64,000 nucleotides of DNA from Caryophanales bacterium UBA4855 (GTDB lineage: Bacteria > Bacillota_I > Bacilli_A > RFN20 > CAG-826), in NCBI GenBank assembly GCA_002399785.1, contig DHEH01000015.1, positions 63,869 to 127,868 of the forward strand, in the 5' to 3' direction. Below, piece after piece: positions 17,884 to 26,561 of this stretch (position 1 is its first letter; each line of letters opens with the position of its first letter). The notes under the pieces were generated by a model. It made no database searches and had not been told where the DNA came from. It was given only the letters and a program-made list of their open reading frames with translations. Made by a program: the position numbers and the translations under genes.

Positions 17884-18570
17884 TCACTTTGCCAATAACT
17901 TTTTTAGGATTTCTAAATCAGTAGAATCGGTAACTTTAAAGTTAAGTTTGCTACCTTTAATTAAACTGACATTAACACCTAAACCTTTGACTAACTGCAA
18001 ATCATCAGAAGAATTAAAAATACTATTTTTAATAGCCTTCTCATGAACGTTGAATATTATATCAAATTTAAAGCATTGTGGTGTCTGAATTTGCATTATT
18101 TCATTACGATTTATGTAATTTATTGAATAATCTTTGCCATTTGCAAAAACTAAAGAATCTTGAGATGGTATATAGACTGCAACTGCATCGGCTTTTTTTA
18201 GTTCTTCAACGCTTTCTTTCAGTGTTGACAGACTAAGAAGTGGACGAGCAGCGTCATGAATTACGACTTCAGAACATTTATCGAGTGTTTTTAAGTATTT
18301 TAAGCCATTATAGACACTTTTTTGTCTCGTGTCAGAGCCTTCTGTAATATAAATTTTTTTACTAGCCTTCAATTTATTGATGATTTCTTGTACATAATCA
18401 AGGTGATCTTTATCTACAACCAAAACTATTTCATCTATTAAATTACAAGACAAAAAAGTGTTCAAAGAATACAAAAAAATATCAATTCCGTTGATTTTTA
18501 TATATTGTTTATATGAATTTGGAGTGAGACGATTCCCAGTTCCAGACATCATTAATAAACCATAGATCAT
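17884..18570 (-). CDS. ispD: 2-C-methyl-D-erythritol 4-phosphate cytidylyltransferase (IspD/TarI family)
   Basis: IspD couples CTP to MEP in the isoprenoid pathway. The 228 residues have a nucleotide-binding N-terminus MSGTGNRL followed by KQYIKINGIDIF, the conserved VIHDAARPL, QIQTPQCF, SSDDLQLVKGLG and a C-terminal LNFKVTDSTDLEILK. TarI (ribitol-5-phosphate cytidylyltransferase) is the main alternative; the presence of ispF in the window favours IspD. The usual AAGxGxRM loop has drifted (MMSGTGNRL). Its start overlaps the upstream HAD gene by 4 bases. Confidence 0.8.
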   Translation of the reverse strand: MIYGLLMMSGTGNRLTPNSYKQYIKINGIDIFLYSLNTFLSCNLIDEIVLVVDKDHLDYVQEIINKLKASKKIYITEGSDTRQKSVYNGLKYLKTLDKCSEVVIHDAARPLLSLSTLKESVEELKKADAVAVYIPSQDSLVFANGKDYSINYINRNEIMQIQTPQCFKFDIIFNVHEKAIKNSIFNSSDDLQLVKGLGVNVSLIKGSKLNFKVTDSTDLEILKKLLAK

Positions 18571-19403
18571 AGACTAGCCTTAGTTTTCTCCTGTCTACTA
18601 TCTAATTGAGTGCGAATACTAATTGAATCAATAATTAAATGGACTATTTTTTCAAGTTCACCATTGATTGAATAATCGGCTTTAGCGATATAATCGACTC
18701 TTCCATCTTCAAACAAAGATGAAACTTTATCTCTCATGCCTTTTGGATATACAGCAATTGAGTGTCCTTCGTTTTGTTTTACAACAATCATTCCTGGGAC
18801 ATCAGTGAGTCCATCTCCTAAATAAATCATATTCTCGTATTTAATACGTCTATGAACAGTTTTTTCATTGACTTTTTTATCATCATTATCAGTTATAGCG
18901 CCTTTTGAAATACGGAAAACATATTGAGTTTTTTGAGTATAATTAATCATTGTTTTTGGCCAATAAGCTAATTTTGTATCTTCATCATACAAATATTCAC
19001 AGCCAAAGATTTGTTTAAATTCTTTAGCGATGCTTGTGCCTTCGATTATTTCTTTATTTCCACTTGTTATTAAATAATGTTCAACTATTAAGCCACGATT
19101 ACTTGCATATTCGTTGATACGTTTAAACCAAGTAGTGACGCCATCATAAAATTTAATTAATTTACCAGTGCTATATAAATATTCTCTAGTTAAGGCGATA
19201 CCTTTTTCTTTGGCAGTCTTAATCATCATATACATGTAACCTAGTATTTTATCTACATCATAATTTGAACAGAATTCTTGAGTTTTCTTCCAAAATTGTT
19301 CAGGAGTTAAACCCATATCTTTGATAAAACCAAAGTTTTGCATATCTTCAGTTGCAAGTGTTCTATCAAAGTCATACATAATTGCGATAATTTGTTTTCC
19401 CAT
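18567..19403 (-). CDS. HAD-superfamily phosphatase
   Basis: A soluble HAD hydrolase of about 278 residues. Motif I is MYDFDRTLATED with the nucleophile Asp, motif II is the ITSGN segment, and motif IV is MIYLGDGLTDVPGMIVVK. The insertion after motif I resembles the PSP/UMPH-type C1 cap, so phosphoserine-like or nucleotide substrates are possible, but no specific function is assigned. The start at 19403 is chosen because GAGG lies upstream and the promoter (TTGCTA-17-TATAAT) lies within the longer in-frame extension. Confidence 0.85.
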   Translation of the reverse strand: MGKQIIAIMYDFDRTLATEDMQNFGFIKDMGLTPEQFWKKTQEFCSNYDVDKILGYMYMMIKTAKEKGIALTREYLYSTGKLIKFYDGVTTWFKRINEYASNRGLIVEHYLITSGNKEIIEGTSIAKEFKQIFGCEYLYDEDTKLAYWPKTMINYTQKTQYVFRISKGAITDNDDKKVNEKTVHRRIKYENMIYLGDGLTDVPGMIVVKQNEGHSIAVYPKGMRDKVSSLFEDGRVDYIAKADYSINGELEKIVHLIIDSISIRTQLDSRQEKTKASL

Positions 19404-19422
19404 AATATTACCTCGGTGTAAT

Positions 19423-19451
19423 ATTATAACAAATATAAATAAATATAGCAA
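19423..19451 (-). promoter_or_regulatory. promoter of the HAD-ispD-S1-pgi operon
   Basis: On the minus strand TTGCTA (19446-19451), a 17-base spacer and TATAAT (19423-19428) precede the HAD start by 19 bases, with a CGAGG Shine-Dalgarno between. Confidence 0.72.
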
Positions 19452-19569
19452 AAATGATGCGCATTAACGCAATAAATTGCAAAAAAATGCTCATTCTTAA
19501 AGAAACAAATTACGAATATACGAAAGACTTACTGTTTTGATAGATTAATTTTTAATAACAATCTAGAAT

Positions 19570-20136
19570 ATGTTTATGAATTTTTCTTATATTGTTTTAG
19601 CTGCTTTCAAAATTGAATGGTATCACATATTAATTTGCGTCGCCGTTGTTTTAGCAATCAGCTATATTGTTTTGATTATTGTTTCTTGCTGTTTTATGCA
19701 TATTTTTAACAATAAAATGAAAAAATCGAGCGAAACTATCAGTATTTTTATTTTTCAAAAAGAAGAATGTATGGCTAAAATAATTAATCTATTAGGCGAC
19801 GTCACGACAAAACAAAAAATATTAAGCGATTTTCTTGATAACTTTTCTGAAAAATCTTATGTGGTATTATCTTATAAAGAATTTGGCAATAAATTTGCTG
19901 AATCCAGGGAAATTAATAAAGAAATTAAATTGATCTATACTAACATCAAGGGTTTAAAAAATAAGAATCAAATTGATGCTTTATTTTTATCAATTAACGA
20001 ATTAAATACGGGTTATAACGAGGAAACGCAACTTTATAATAGCTATGTTGTGGCGTATAATTATTGGAGAAATTTATTTATGACAAGATGGATAAAAGAC
20101 ATCTTTAAAATAAAAGAAAAGGAACAAATTAAGTAA
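19570..20136 (+). CDS. membrane-anchored LemA-like protein
   Basis: The 188-residue protein has one N-terminal membrane span (about residues 18-42) followed by a helical soluble region. The end, ETQLYNSYVVAYNYWRNLF...WIKDIFKIK, fits the LemA pattern (xxRxYYNxxVxxYNxxIxxFPxxxIAxxFxF), and the overall topology agrees, but the N-terminal LVxxRNxLxxLVxQ motif is not clear, so this is a divergent match. Start codons at 19570 and 19576 are both possible; no good ribosome binding site is seen. It lies 11 bases before pepF. Function unknown. Confidence 0.55.
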   Translation: MFMNFSYIVLAAFKIEWYHILICVAVVLAISYIVLIIVSCCFMHIFNNKMKKSSETISIFIFQKEECMAKIINLLGDVTTKQKILSDFLDNFSEKSYVVLSYKEFGNKFAESREINKEIKLIYTNIKGLKNKNQIDALFLSINELNTGYNEETQLYNSYVVAYNYWRNLFMTRWIKDIFKIKEKEQIK

Positions 20137-20147
20137 AGGAGAAATAT

Positions 20148-21842
20148 ATGAAATTTGAAGAATTCCCATTAAGAATCCCAAACGTTAAAAGCATTGAAGG
20201 GAAAATTAAAGTTTTAGTCGATGAATTAAATAATGCTACTGATGAAAAAGTTGCACTAAAAGTAGTTAAAAAGTTTTTTAAACTAACTGATGTTATCGAA
20301 ACAAATACGACAGTAATATCTATTAGAAATTCTATTGATACTACCGATAAAAAGTACGAAAAAGCAATGGCAAAAGTCGATGAAGTTGGACCTGTTTTAA
20401 GTTCATACTCACAAGCTTTTGATAAGGCTTTACTCTCTTCAAAATATAGAAATTATTTAGAGGAAAAGATTGGTAAACATTATTTTGATATGGCTGAATC
20501 CTCATTAAAGTGTTTTGATGAAAAGATTATCCCAGAATGTATCGAAGAAAATAAACTTGTCACACAATATGAAAAACTCATGGCTAGTGCAAAAATTGAA
20601 TATAAGGGTGAAACTTTAAACCTTTCTCAAATGGGTAAATATTTAAGTGATAAAGATAGAGATACTCGTATTGAAGCCGCAAAACTTTCTTTTGGTTTTA
20701 TTGAAGAACACGATAAAGAATTTGGTGAAATATACGATAAACTTGTCAAAGTAAGAACAAAAATGGCTCAAAAGATGGGCTATAAAAACTATGTTGATTT
20801 TGGATATTTAAGATTAGGTAGACTTGATTACAATGCTGAGATGGTTAAGGGATATAGAGAGCAAATTAAAGAAGATGTTGTCCCTGAAGTGAGTAAATTA
20901 AGAAAAAGACAATCAAAACGAATCGGCATTAAAAATCCAATTTTTATAGATTATAATCTTGAATTTAATACAGGAAATGCAAAACCAATTGGTGATAGTT
21001 CTTTTCTTGTAAAACAAGCTCAAAAAATGTACCACGATATGAGTGAAGAAAGTGGTAAATTCTTTAATTTCATGATCGATAATAATTTAATGGATTTAGA
21101 TGCTAAAGCTGGTAAAAGAGGCGGTGGTTACATGACTTATATGCCAAAATATAAAGCTCCATTTATTTTTGCAAATAGCAATGGCACAAGCCAAGACGTC
21201 GATACGTTAACTCATGAAGTTGGACATGCTTTCCAAGGATATTTAGGAAGCAAGATTATGGTTCCAAGTTATAGAATGCCAACTCTTGAAGCTTGCGAAA
21301 TTGATTCAATGTCTATGGAATTTTTCGCTTATCCTTATATGACTGATTTCTTTGGAACACAAGCAGACAAATATAGATTTAGTCATTTATCAGGAGCAAT
21401 TTCTTTCCTTCCTTATGGTGTTGAAGTCGATGATTTCCAACATTGGGTCTACGAACATCCAGAAGCTACACATGAAGAAAGATGTGCTTATTGGGCAAAA
21501 ATAGATAAGGAATATCGTCCATGGATGAATTATGATGGTTTCCCATATTTAGCTAGCGGACATCAATGGATTAGACAATCACATATTTACGCTGTTGCTT
21601 TCTATTATATTGATTATACTTTAGCTCAAGTTTTAGCTCTTCAATTTAAGTGCGAAATGGATAAAAATAGAGAAAAGGCTTGGAAAAAATATATTAAGTT
21701 ATTAAAGATGGGTGGAAAGTATCCGTTCTTAGAACTTATCGAAAAAGCTCATTTAAGAAATCCATTTATTTCTGGAAATGTTAAAAAGGTTATAAAACCA
21801 CAAATGAAGATTTTGAATCAAACTGATGATTCAAAATTCTAA
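20148..21842 (+). CDS. pepF: M3 family oligoendopeptidase (PepF-like)
   Basis: A cytosolic zinc metallopeptidase that degrades oligopeptides. The 564 residues carry the zinc motif HEVGH (DTLTHEVGHAFQGY), the downstream third ligand region (TLEACEIDSMSMEFFAYP) and a GGGYMTYMP segment common in bacterial M3B enzymes. A good AAAGGAGAA ribosome binding site precedes the ATG. An intrinsic terminator follows. Confidence 0.94.
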   Translation: MKFEEFPLRIPNVKSIEGKIKVLVDELNNATDEKVALKVVKKFFKLTDVIETNTTVISIRNSIDTTDKKYEKAMAKVDEVGPVLSSYSQAFDKALLSSKYRNYLEEKIGKHYFDMAESSLKCFDEKIIPECIEENKLVTQYEKLMASAKIEYKGETLNLSQMGKYLSDKDRDTRIEAAKLSFGFIEEHDKEFGEIYDKLVKVRTKMAQKMGYKNYVDFGYLRLGRLDYNAEMVKGYREQIKEDVVPEVSKLRKRQSKRIGIKNPIFIDYNLEFNTGNAKPIGDSSFLVKQAQKMYHDMSEESGKFFNFMIDNNLMDLDAKAGKRGGGYMTYMPKYKAPFIFANSNGTSQDVDTLTHEVGHAFQGYLGSKIMVPSYRMPTLEACEIDSMSMEFFAYPYMTDFFGTQADKYRFSHLSGAISFLPYGVEVDDFQHWVYEHPEATHEERCAYWAKIDKEYRPWMNYDGFPYLASGHQWIRQSHIYAVAFYYIDYTLAQVLALQFKCEMDKNREKAWKKYIKLLKMGGKYPFLELIEKAHLRNPFISGNVKKVIKPQMKILNQTDDSKF

Positions 21843-21879
21843 AAGAGTGGGGATTTGCAGAGGATATTAAAAAAATTAA

Positions 21880-21915
21880 AAGCCTTAATGCGTAATGCAT
21901 TAAGGCTTGTTTTTT
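21880..21915 (+). terminator. pepF terminator
   Basis: AAGCCTTAATGC/GCATTAAGGCTT stem with a GTAAT loop, followed by GTTTTTTT. Confidence 0.9.
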
Positions 21916-21921
21916 TGCACT

Positions 21922-22006
21922 TGGTGCGAGAAACGGGAATCGAACCCGTATGAGTTGCCCCACACGCCCCTTAAACGTGCGCGTCTACCAGTTCCGCCAT
22001 TCTCGC
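21922..22006 (-). tRNA. tRNA-Leu(AAG)
   Basis: An 85-base class II tRNA with acceptor GCGAGAA/TTCTCGC, anticodon stem CACGT/GCGTG and loop TTAAGGG, so the anticodon is AAG; T-arm ACGGG TTCGATT CCCGT and an encoded CCA. A34 in tRNA-Leu is uncommon in bacteria and implies deamination to inosine by TadA. A TATATT -10 lies upstream on the minus strand near 22014-22019. Confidence 0.94.
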
Positions 22007-22057
22007 GTGCTTTACTAATATATCAAAGAACTAATAAAAAATAAAGAAAATTTATGA

Positions 22058-23521
22058 TTAATTTAGTGTCCAACCAAACATTGTAAAGGCACTAAGAAGA
22101 ATTGCAAAGTACATAGATAAAGAAACTAAGTCCATAATAGTTGTAATAACTGGACCAGCAACAACAGCTGGATCAAGCTTCATTTTACTAACTAAGAATG
22201 GCATACAAACACCTAGAATTTTAGATACAACAATTGTAATAAATAAAGTGATAGAAACACTTCCTGCAAGTGATAACCAAATTAAAGTGAGATTTTCACC
22301 ATGAGCATTTACATTTACGAATGTATCAGGAATTTCAACGATATGAACTGCAAATAAGAACATACAAAAACCAAATGTAAATACAGCAGCAATAGAAGCG
22401 ACAATTCCTGCGACACGTAATTCTTTCCATAAAACAGTAAAGAAACCTTTTGCATTTAGTTCAAAATCATGTGTAGCAAGTCCACGAATTACTAATGTGG
22501 ATGATTGTGAGCCAGAGTTACCGCCGGTATCACAAATTGTGGTTAAGAAAACTGAAACGGCTGTAAGAGTTCCAATTAAAAATTGAAATTGGTTTTGTAA
22601 AGCGATAGAACCGATACTTAAAACCATAAGTATCAATAACCATGGCAAGCATTTCATGGCCAATTTAAAGATAGGAGTATCCATGTAGCTGTCTTTTAAA
22701 GGCGCAACTTTACCCATAGCTTCAATGTCTTCAGTATTTTCTTTTTCGATAACATCGACGATATCGTCGATTGTGATGATACCTGTTAGTTTTTTATCTT
22801 CGTTAAGGACTGCGATAGCATTTAAATCATATCTTTTGAAGATTTGAGCAACTTCTTCTTCATCAGTGTTAACATCAACACTTTGAAAAGCGGTGTTGCA
22901 GACATTTCCTAATATTTCATCTGATTGGGCAAAAACCAAATCATCAAGATCTAGCACTCCAATTAAATCAAATTTTTTATTTCTAACAAATAATGTATAA
23001 ATGGTTTCAACGTTTTTTCCAACTTGTCTAATTGTATTTAAAGCATCTTTAACTTTAGTGTCTTCAAATAAAGTAATGTATTCGGTTGTCATTATAGCGC
23101 CAGCAGTATCATCTTTATAACCCAAAAGTTGATTAATTACTTTTCTTTGATCAGGTTTGGTGTTTTGAAGAACTTTAGCAACGACATTTGCTGGCCATTC
23201 CTCTAAGAAATCTGCTAATTCATCGTTTGCTGATTCTTGAACCAAGATACCGACTTGTTCGTTAGTTAAAAAAGTAATTAATTTTTCTTGAATTTCAGTA
23301 TCTAGTTCACTAAAAAATTCGCTGCTAAAAGCAGGTTTGATAATTTTAAAAATGTAAACTAAATAATGAATAGATTCGATGTCATTTGGATCTATTTCGT
23401 TGACGCTATCAGCGATATCGATATTTGGATAAGTATCAAAAATCTCGCGAACTTTTGGAAAGTTCTTTGAGCGAATTGCATCGAATAATAGTTCCCTTAA
23501 ATTGATTGAAATTTCTTCCAT
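22058..23521 (-). CDS. mgtE: magnesium transporter MgtE
   Basis: A Mg2+ channel with cytosolic gating domains. The 487 residues have an N-terminal MgtE_N superhelical domain (~30-130), two CBS domains (~135-255) and a C-terminal membrane domain with about five spans that contains the family signature ICDTGGNSGSQSSTLVIRGLA. The length is slightly above the typical ~450. The upstream region is only 117 bases to the divergent pduL and shows no M-box riboswitch. No Shine-Dalgarno is evident; a weak TTTACT-17-CATAAT promoter would place the transcript start close to the ATG. Confidence 0.95.
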   Translation of the reverse strand: MEEISINLRELLFDAIRSKNFPKVREIFDTYPNIDIADSVNEIDPNDIESIHYLVYIFKIIKPAFSSEFFSELDTEIQEKLITFLTNEQVGILVQESANDELADFLEEWPANVVAKVLQNTKPDQRKVINQLLGYKDDTAGAIMTTEYITLFEDTKVKDALNTIRQVGKNVETIYTLFVRNKKFDLIGVLDLDDLVFAQSDEILGNVCNTAFQSVDVNTDEEEVAQIFKRYDLNAIAVLNEDKKLTGIITIDDIVDVIEKENTEDIEAMGKVAPLKDSYMDTPIFKLAMKCLPWLLILMVLSIGSIALQNQFQFLIGTLTAVSVFLTTICDTGGNSGSQSSTLVIRGLATHDFELNAKGFFTVLWKELRVAGIVASIAAVFTFGFCMFLFAVHIVEIPDTFVNVNAHGENLTLIWLSLAGSVSITLFITIVVSKILGVCMPFLVSKMKLDPAVVAGPVITTIMDLVSLSMYFAILLSAFTMFGWTLN

Positions 23522-23638
23522 ATGTTTATTATGAATATTAAACTTTCGAAAGTAAATTCAAAAGTAAAAAAAGTAGCATTCTTTTTGTTATTACGTTTTA
23601 AAGTGATATCATAATTAAGCTAATTTAAGGAGAAATTT

Positions 23639-24235
23639 ATGAGTAAGAAAATTTTAGTTGAAACAAGTGCAAGACATATTCACTTGACTCAAGAAGATCT
23701 TGAGTTGTTATGTGGTAAAGGATTTGAGTTAGAAGCTAAGAAAATGCTTAGCCAACCTGGCCAATTTGCTAGTACTACAAAATTAGATCTTGTCGGACCA
23801 AAACATACAATTGATGGTGTTTCTATTTTAGGACCAGTTAGAAAATTTAATCAAGTTGAAGTGAGTGCAACTGATGCAAGAACTTTAGGTGTTAATGCTC
23901 CAGTTAGAGAATCTGGCGACATTGTTGGAAGTGCTCCAATGAAGATTGTTAATCCAAATTATTTAGTTGATGGTAAACCAGCTGAATTGGTTATTAATGA
24001 AGGTTGTATTGTTGCAAAACGTCATATTCATATGACTCCAGTTGATGCTGAAGAATTTGGTGTTAAAAATGGTGATATTGTTGACGTTAAGATCTCTGGA
24101 ACTGGAAGAAGCGTTGTTTTTGGAGATACAGTTGTTAGAGTTTCACCAAAATTTAGTTTAGCAATGCACATTGATACAGATGAATCTAATGCTGCTTGTG
24201 CCTTTGGTGAAGTTTACGGAGAAATTGTTAAGTAA
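23639..24235 (+). CDS. pduL: phosphate propanoyl/acetyltransferase PduL
   Basis: PduL exchanges CoA and phosphate on short acyl groups and is non-homologous to Pta. The 198 residues contain both zinc-binding halves: VETSARHIHLTQEDLELL near the N-terminus and AKRHIHMTPVDAEEFGVKNGD in the second barrel, with GPVRKFNQVEVSATDARTLGVNAPVRESGD in between. There is no encapsulation peptide and no microcompartment gene nearby, so it probably acts as a free phosphotransacetylase for acetate fermentation. The ribosome binding site is AAGGAGA. It overlaps the TSCPD gene by one base (TAATG). Confidence 0.93.
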   Translation: MSKKILVETSARHIHLTQEDLELLCGKGFELEAKKMLSQPGQFASTTKLDLVGPKHTIDGVSILGPVRKFNQVEVSATDARTLGVNAPVRESGDIVGSAPMKIVNPNYLVDGKPAELVINEGCIVAKRHIHMTPVDAEEFGVKNGDIVDVKISGTGRSVVFGDTVVRVSPKFSLAMHIDTDESNAACAFGEVYGEIVK

Positions 24236-24501
24236 TGATTAAAAGTTATAAGCATATTTGTCACGGAACTTGTTCTCAAGAAATGACAGTTACTTATGAT
24301 ACTGAATCCAACAAAATTGTCGATTTAAATGTTATTGGTGGATGCAGTGGAAATCTTCGCGGAATTCGTGCTTTAGTTATTGGAATGAGTCTTCAAAATG
24401 TTCATGATAGGCTTCTAAATATTAAGTGTGGATCACGCGACAATTCTTGTCCTCATCAACTTGCGTTAGCGATTGAAGAGATCAATAATTTAGAACATTA
24501 A
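24235..24501 (+). CDS. TSCPD-domain protein (TIGR03905 family)
   Basis: A complete 88-residue member of the TIGR03905 TSCPD family. The conserved cysteines are at HGTCSQEM, GGCSGNLRGI, IKCGSRDNSCPHQLA; the last block is the TSCPD-like motif (here NSCPH). Related domains occur in some ribonucleotide reductases and bind metal, but no function is known for the stand-alone form. The TAATG overlap with pduL implies translational coupling. Confidence 0.87.
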   Translation: MIKSYKHICHGTCSQEMTVTYDTESNKIVDLNVIGGCSGNLRGIRALVIGMSLQNVHDRLLNIKCGSRDNSCPHQLALAIEEINNLEH

Positions 24502-24503
24502 AC

Positions 24504-24532
24504 TTGAAATACAAGCCGTAAAATTATATAGT
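24504..24532 (+). promoter_or_regulatory. promoter of the SAM riboswitch-metK transcript
   Basis: TTGAAA (24504-24509), a 17-base spacer and TATAGT (24527-24532) predict a start about 24539, directly before the P1 stem of the riboswitch. Confidence 0.8.
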
Positions 24533-24539
24533 ATATCTA

Positions 24540-24690
24540 CTTATCAGGAACCACATAGATTTAGTGAAAAAATGTGGTAGCAACTCTCAGTATTGAGTAA
24601 GTGCTTCTAATAGCAAAGTGTTCCACGCTTTGAACGATAAGGATGCAAGGAAAAAAACAAGCCTTCCATAAAACGTGGAAGGCTTTTTAT
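24540..24690 (+). promoter_or_regulatory. SAM-I (S-box) riboswitch, compact form, with terminator
   Basis: P1 is CTTATC (24540-24545) with GATAAG (24636-24641). P2 is ACCACAT/ATGTGGT. P3 pairs AGCA-CT with AGTGCT around the conserved bulged A of the GCAAC motif and is capped by CTCA/TGAG. J3/4 (TCTAATAGCA) and P4 (AAAGTG/CGCTTT) follow, matching the order AAGGTGCT-xx-CCAGCA-P4-GAA-GATAAG of known S-boxes. The P2 loop TTAG can pair with CTAA of J3/4, the conserved pseudoknot. The long P2 with kink-turn is missing. A terminator GCCTTCCA/TGGAAGGC plus TTTTT (24661-24688) follows. High SAM should stop transcription before metK. Confidence 0.85.
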
Positions 24691-24712
24691 TATGAAAAAA
24701 TGGAGAAATATT

Positions 24713-25879
24713 ATGAAAAAAGATGAAAGAATTTTATTTACAAGTGAATCGGTTAGTGAAGGACATCCAGACAAAGTTTGTGATCAAATTGCTGATGCAA
24801 TTTTAGATGCTGTTTTAAAAGAAGATTCGAAAGCTTATGTAGCTTGTGAATGTTTTGCAACTACACAATTTTTATTGATTGGTGGAGAAATTACGACTGT
24901 TTCGCATGTAAATTATGAAGAAATAGCAAGAAATGTCATAAAAGAAATTGGTTACGATAAAGATGAACTTGGTTTTAATTATAAAACTTTAAAAATTCTT
25001 AATATGATTCATGAACAATCTCCAGATATTAGACAAGGTGTTCAAAATAAGAATATTTTACTTGAAGGAGCTGGTGATCAAGGAATAATGTTTGGCTATG
25101 CAAGTAATGAATCAAAAGGATTTATGCCTCTTCCGATTACAATTGCTCATAAGTTGGTTCGTGTTGCTTCTTCGCTTAGAAAAAGTGGCGAATTTAAACA
25201 TGCTAGACCTGATATGAAGTCCCAAGTTACAATCGATTATTCTCAAAATCCATTGCGAATAGACACTATTTTAATGTCAGTTCAACATGATCCAGATTTT
25301 AACGAAAAAGAATTTAAAGAATTTATTCAAAATAATATTATGAAAAAAGTTTCTGAAGATTTTGGTTTAAATACCGATTTTAAGGTATTGATAAACCCAA
25401 CTGGAAAATTTGTTATTGGTGGACCTGCTGGTGATACTGGTTTAACTGGAAGAAAATTGATTGTAGATACTTATGGCGGCAGTGCTCGTCATGGTGGTGG
25501 CTCTTTTAGTGGAAAAGATCCATCCAAAGTTGATAGAAGTGGTGCCTATATGGCTCGATATATGGCTAAAAATTTAGTTGCTGCTGGTGTTGCTGATAGA
25601 TTAGAGATTCAGTTAAGTTATGCAATTGGCAAACCAGAACCTCTTTCAATCAATATATCTACCTTTAAAACTAGCAATTATTCTGATGAAGTAATTCTTA
25701 ATGTAATAGATAAGGTTTTTGATTGTAGACCTGGTGCAATCATTAAGAAATTTTCTTTAAGAAAACCATCTTTTAAATACCAAGATATTGCATCTTATGG
25801 GCATTTTGGTCGTCCAGATATCGATTTACCATGGGAAAAATTGGACGAAGTGGAATCTATTAAAAAATTGTTAAAATAA
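24713..25879 (+). CDS. metK: S-adenosylmethionine synthetase
   Basis: MetK makes SAM from methionine and ATP. The 388 residues include SVSEGHPDKVCDQIADAILD (N-terminal), GAGDQGIMFGYA (the ATP-binding hexapeptide region) and GGSFSGKDPSKVDRSGAY (the P-loop-like GGGAFSGKD motif). The start at 24713 is set by GGAG at 24702-24705; an in-frame ATG at 24692 lies too close to the terminator hairpin and has no ribosome binding site. Expression is predicted to be controlled by the SAM-I riboswitch immediately upstream. Confidence 0.97.
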   Translation: MKKDERILFTSESVSEGHPDKVCDQIADAILDAVLKEDSKAYVACECFATTQFLLIGGEITTVSHVNYEEIARNVIKEIGYDKDELGFNYKTLKILNMIHEQSPDIRQGVQNKNILLEGAGDQGIMFGYASNESKGFMPLPITIAHKLVRVASSLRKSGEFKHARPDMKSQVTIDYSQNPLRIDTILMSVQHDPDFNEKEFKEFIQNNIMKKVSEDFGLNTDFKVLINPTGKFVIGGPAGDTGLTGRKLIVDTYGGSARHGGGSFSGKDPSKVDRSGAYMARYMAKNLVAAGVADRLEIQLSYAIGKPEPLSINISTFKTSNYSDEVILNVIDKVFDCRPGAIIKKFSLRKPSFKYQDIASYGHFGRPDIDLPWEKLDEVESIKKLLK

Positions 25880-25881
25880 TG

Positions 25882-25910
25882 TTATCAAAACCTATTTTCT
25901 AATATATAAT
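25882..25910 (+). promoter_or_regulatory. promoter of hpf
   Basis: TTATCA (25882-25887), 17 bases, TATAAT (25905-25910), then an AGGAGG ribosome binding site before the hpf ATG. Confidence 0.65.
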
Positions 25911-25945
25911 AAAGTTAGAAGAGATGTTACATAGGAGGTATAATT

Positions 25946-26500
25946 ATGAACTATCAAATCGTTGGTAAAAACATATTGGTTACCAAGGCTATTTCGGACG
26001 CAATTCAACACAAACTTCTTCGTGTGGGCAAGTATTTTGACCCAACTGAAAAAATTAATTGTCGAGCGGTCGTCACAGCTTATAAAAGTATAACCAAAGT
26101 CGAGATTACAATTTTTACAAAAGAGATGATTTTTAGATCAGAAGTTAAGAATCCTGATTTATATGCCGGTGTCGATCTTTCAATTGATAAACTTGAAGGA
26201 CAAATGAGAAAATTAAAGACCAAGTTGGAAAGAAAGTATGATCATGACGGACTTAGTAAATCAATACTTTTTGAACAATTAAAAGACGAAGTTGACGAGG
26301 ACGAAAATGACACAATTGTTAAGACTAAGAATTTAGACTTAAGACCTATAACTTTAGATGACGCTATTCTTCAAATGGAAGCCATTGGACATGATTTCTA
26401 TTTATATTTAGATACTGATGATGAAAAAATTTCCTTAGTCTATAAAAGAGTCGATGGCGGTTATGGTTTAATTCAAGCCGACAATAAAATTGTTTTATAA
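25946..26500 (+). CDS. hpf: ribosome hibernation promoting factor, long form
   Basis: Long HPF dimerises 70S ribosomes into inactive 100S particles in stationary phase. The 184 residues contain the N-terminal YfiA-like ribosome-binding domain (~1-100), a Lys-rich and acidic linker, and the C-terminal dimerisation domain (KNLDLRPITLDDAILQMEAIGHDFYLYLDTDDEKISLVYKRVDGGYGLIQ). It has its own promoter and ends at a terminator that overlaps the start of the next gene. Confidence 0.96.
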   Translation: MNYQIVGKNILVTKAISDAIQHKLLRVGKYFDPTEKINCRAVVTAYKSITKVEITIFTKEMIFRSEVKNPDLYAGVDLSIDKLEGQMRKLKTKLERKYDHDGLSKSILFEQLKDEVDEDENDTIVKTKNLDLRPITLDDAILQMEAIGHDFYLYLDTDDEKISLVYKRVDGGYGLIQADNKIVL

Positions 26501-26534
26501 TTTTATTTAAAACAAAGTGTTTATAAGTTAAAAT

Positions 26535-26561
26535 AGACTTGCTCGAAAGGGCAAGTCTTTT
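26535..26561 (+). terminator. hpf terminator with the next gene's SD in its loop
   Basis: AGACTTGC/GCAAGTCT stem (26535-26542 with 26551-26558) and TTTT. GAAAGGG (26545-26551) sits in the loop, and the ATG of the next gene (26562) begins directly after the T run. Confidence 0.83.

Noticed and set aside
23522..23638. M-box Mg2+ riboswitch before mgtE
   Set aside because: Only 117 bases separate mgtE from divergent pduL and none of the M-box conserved segments is present.
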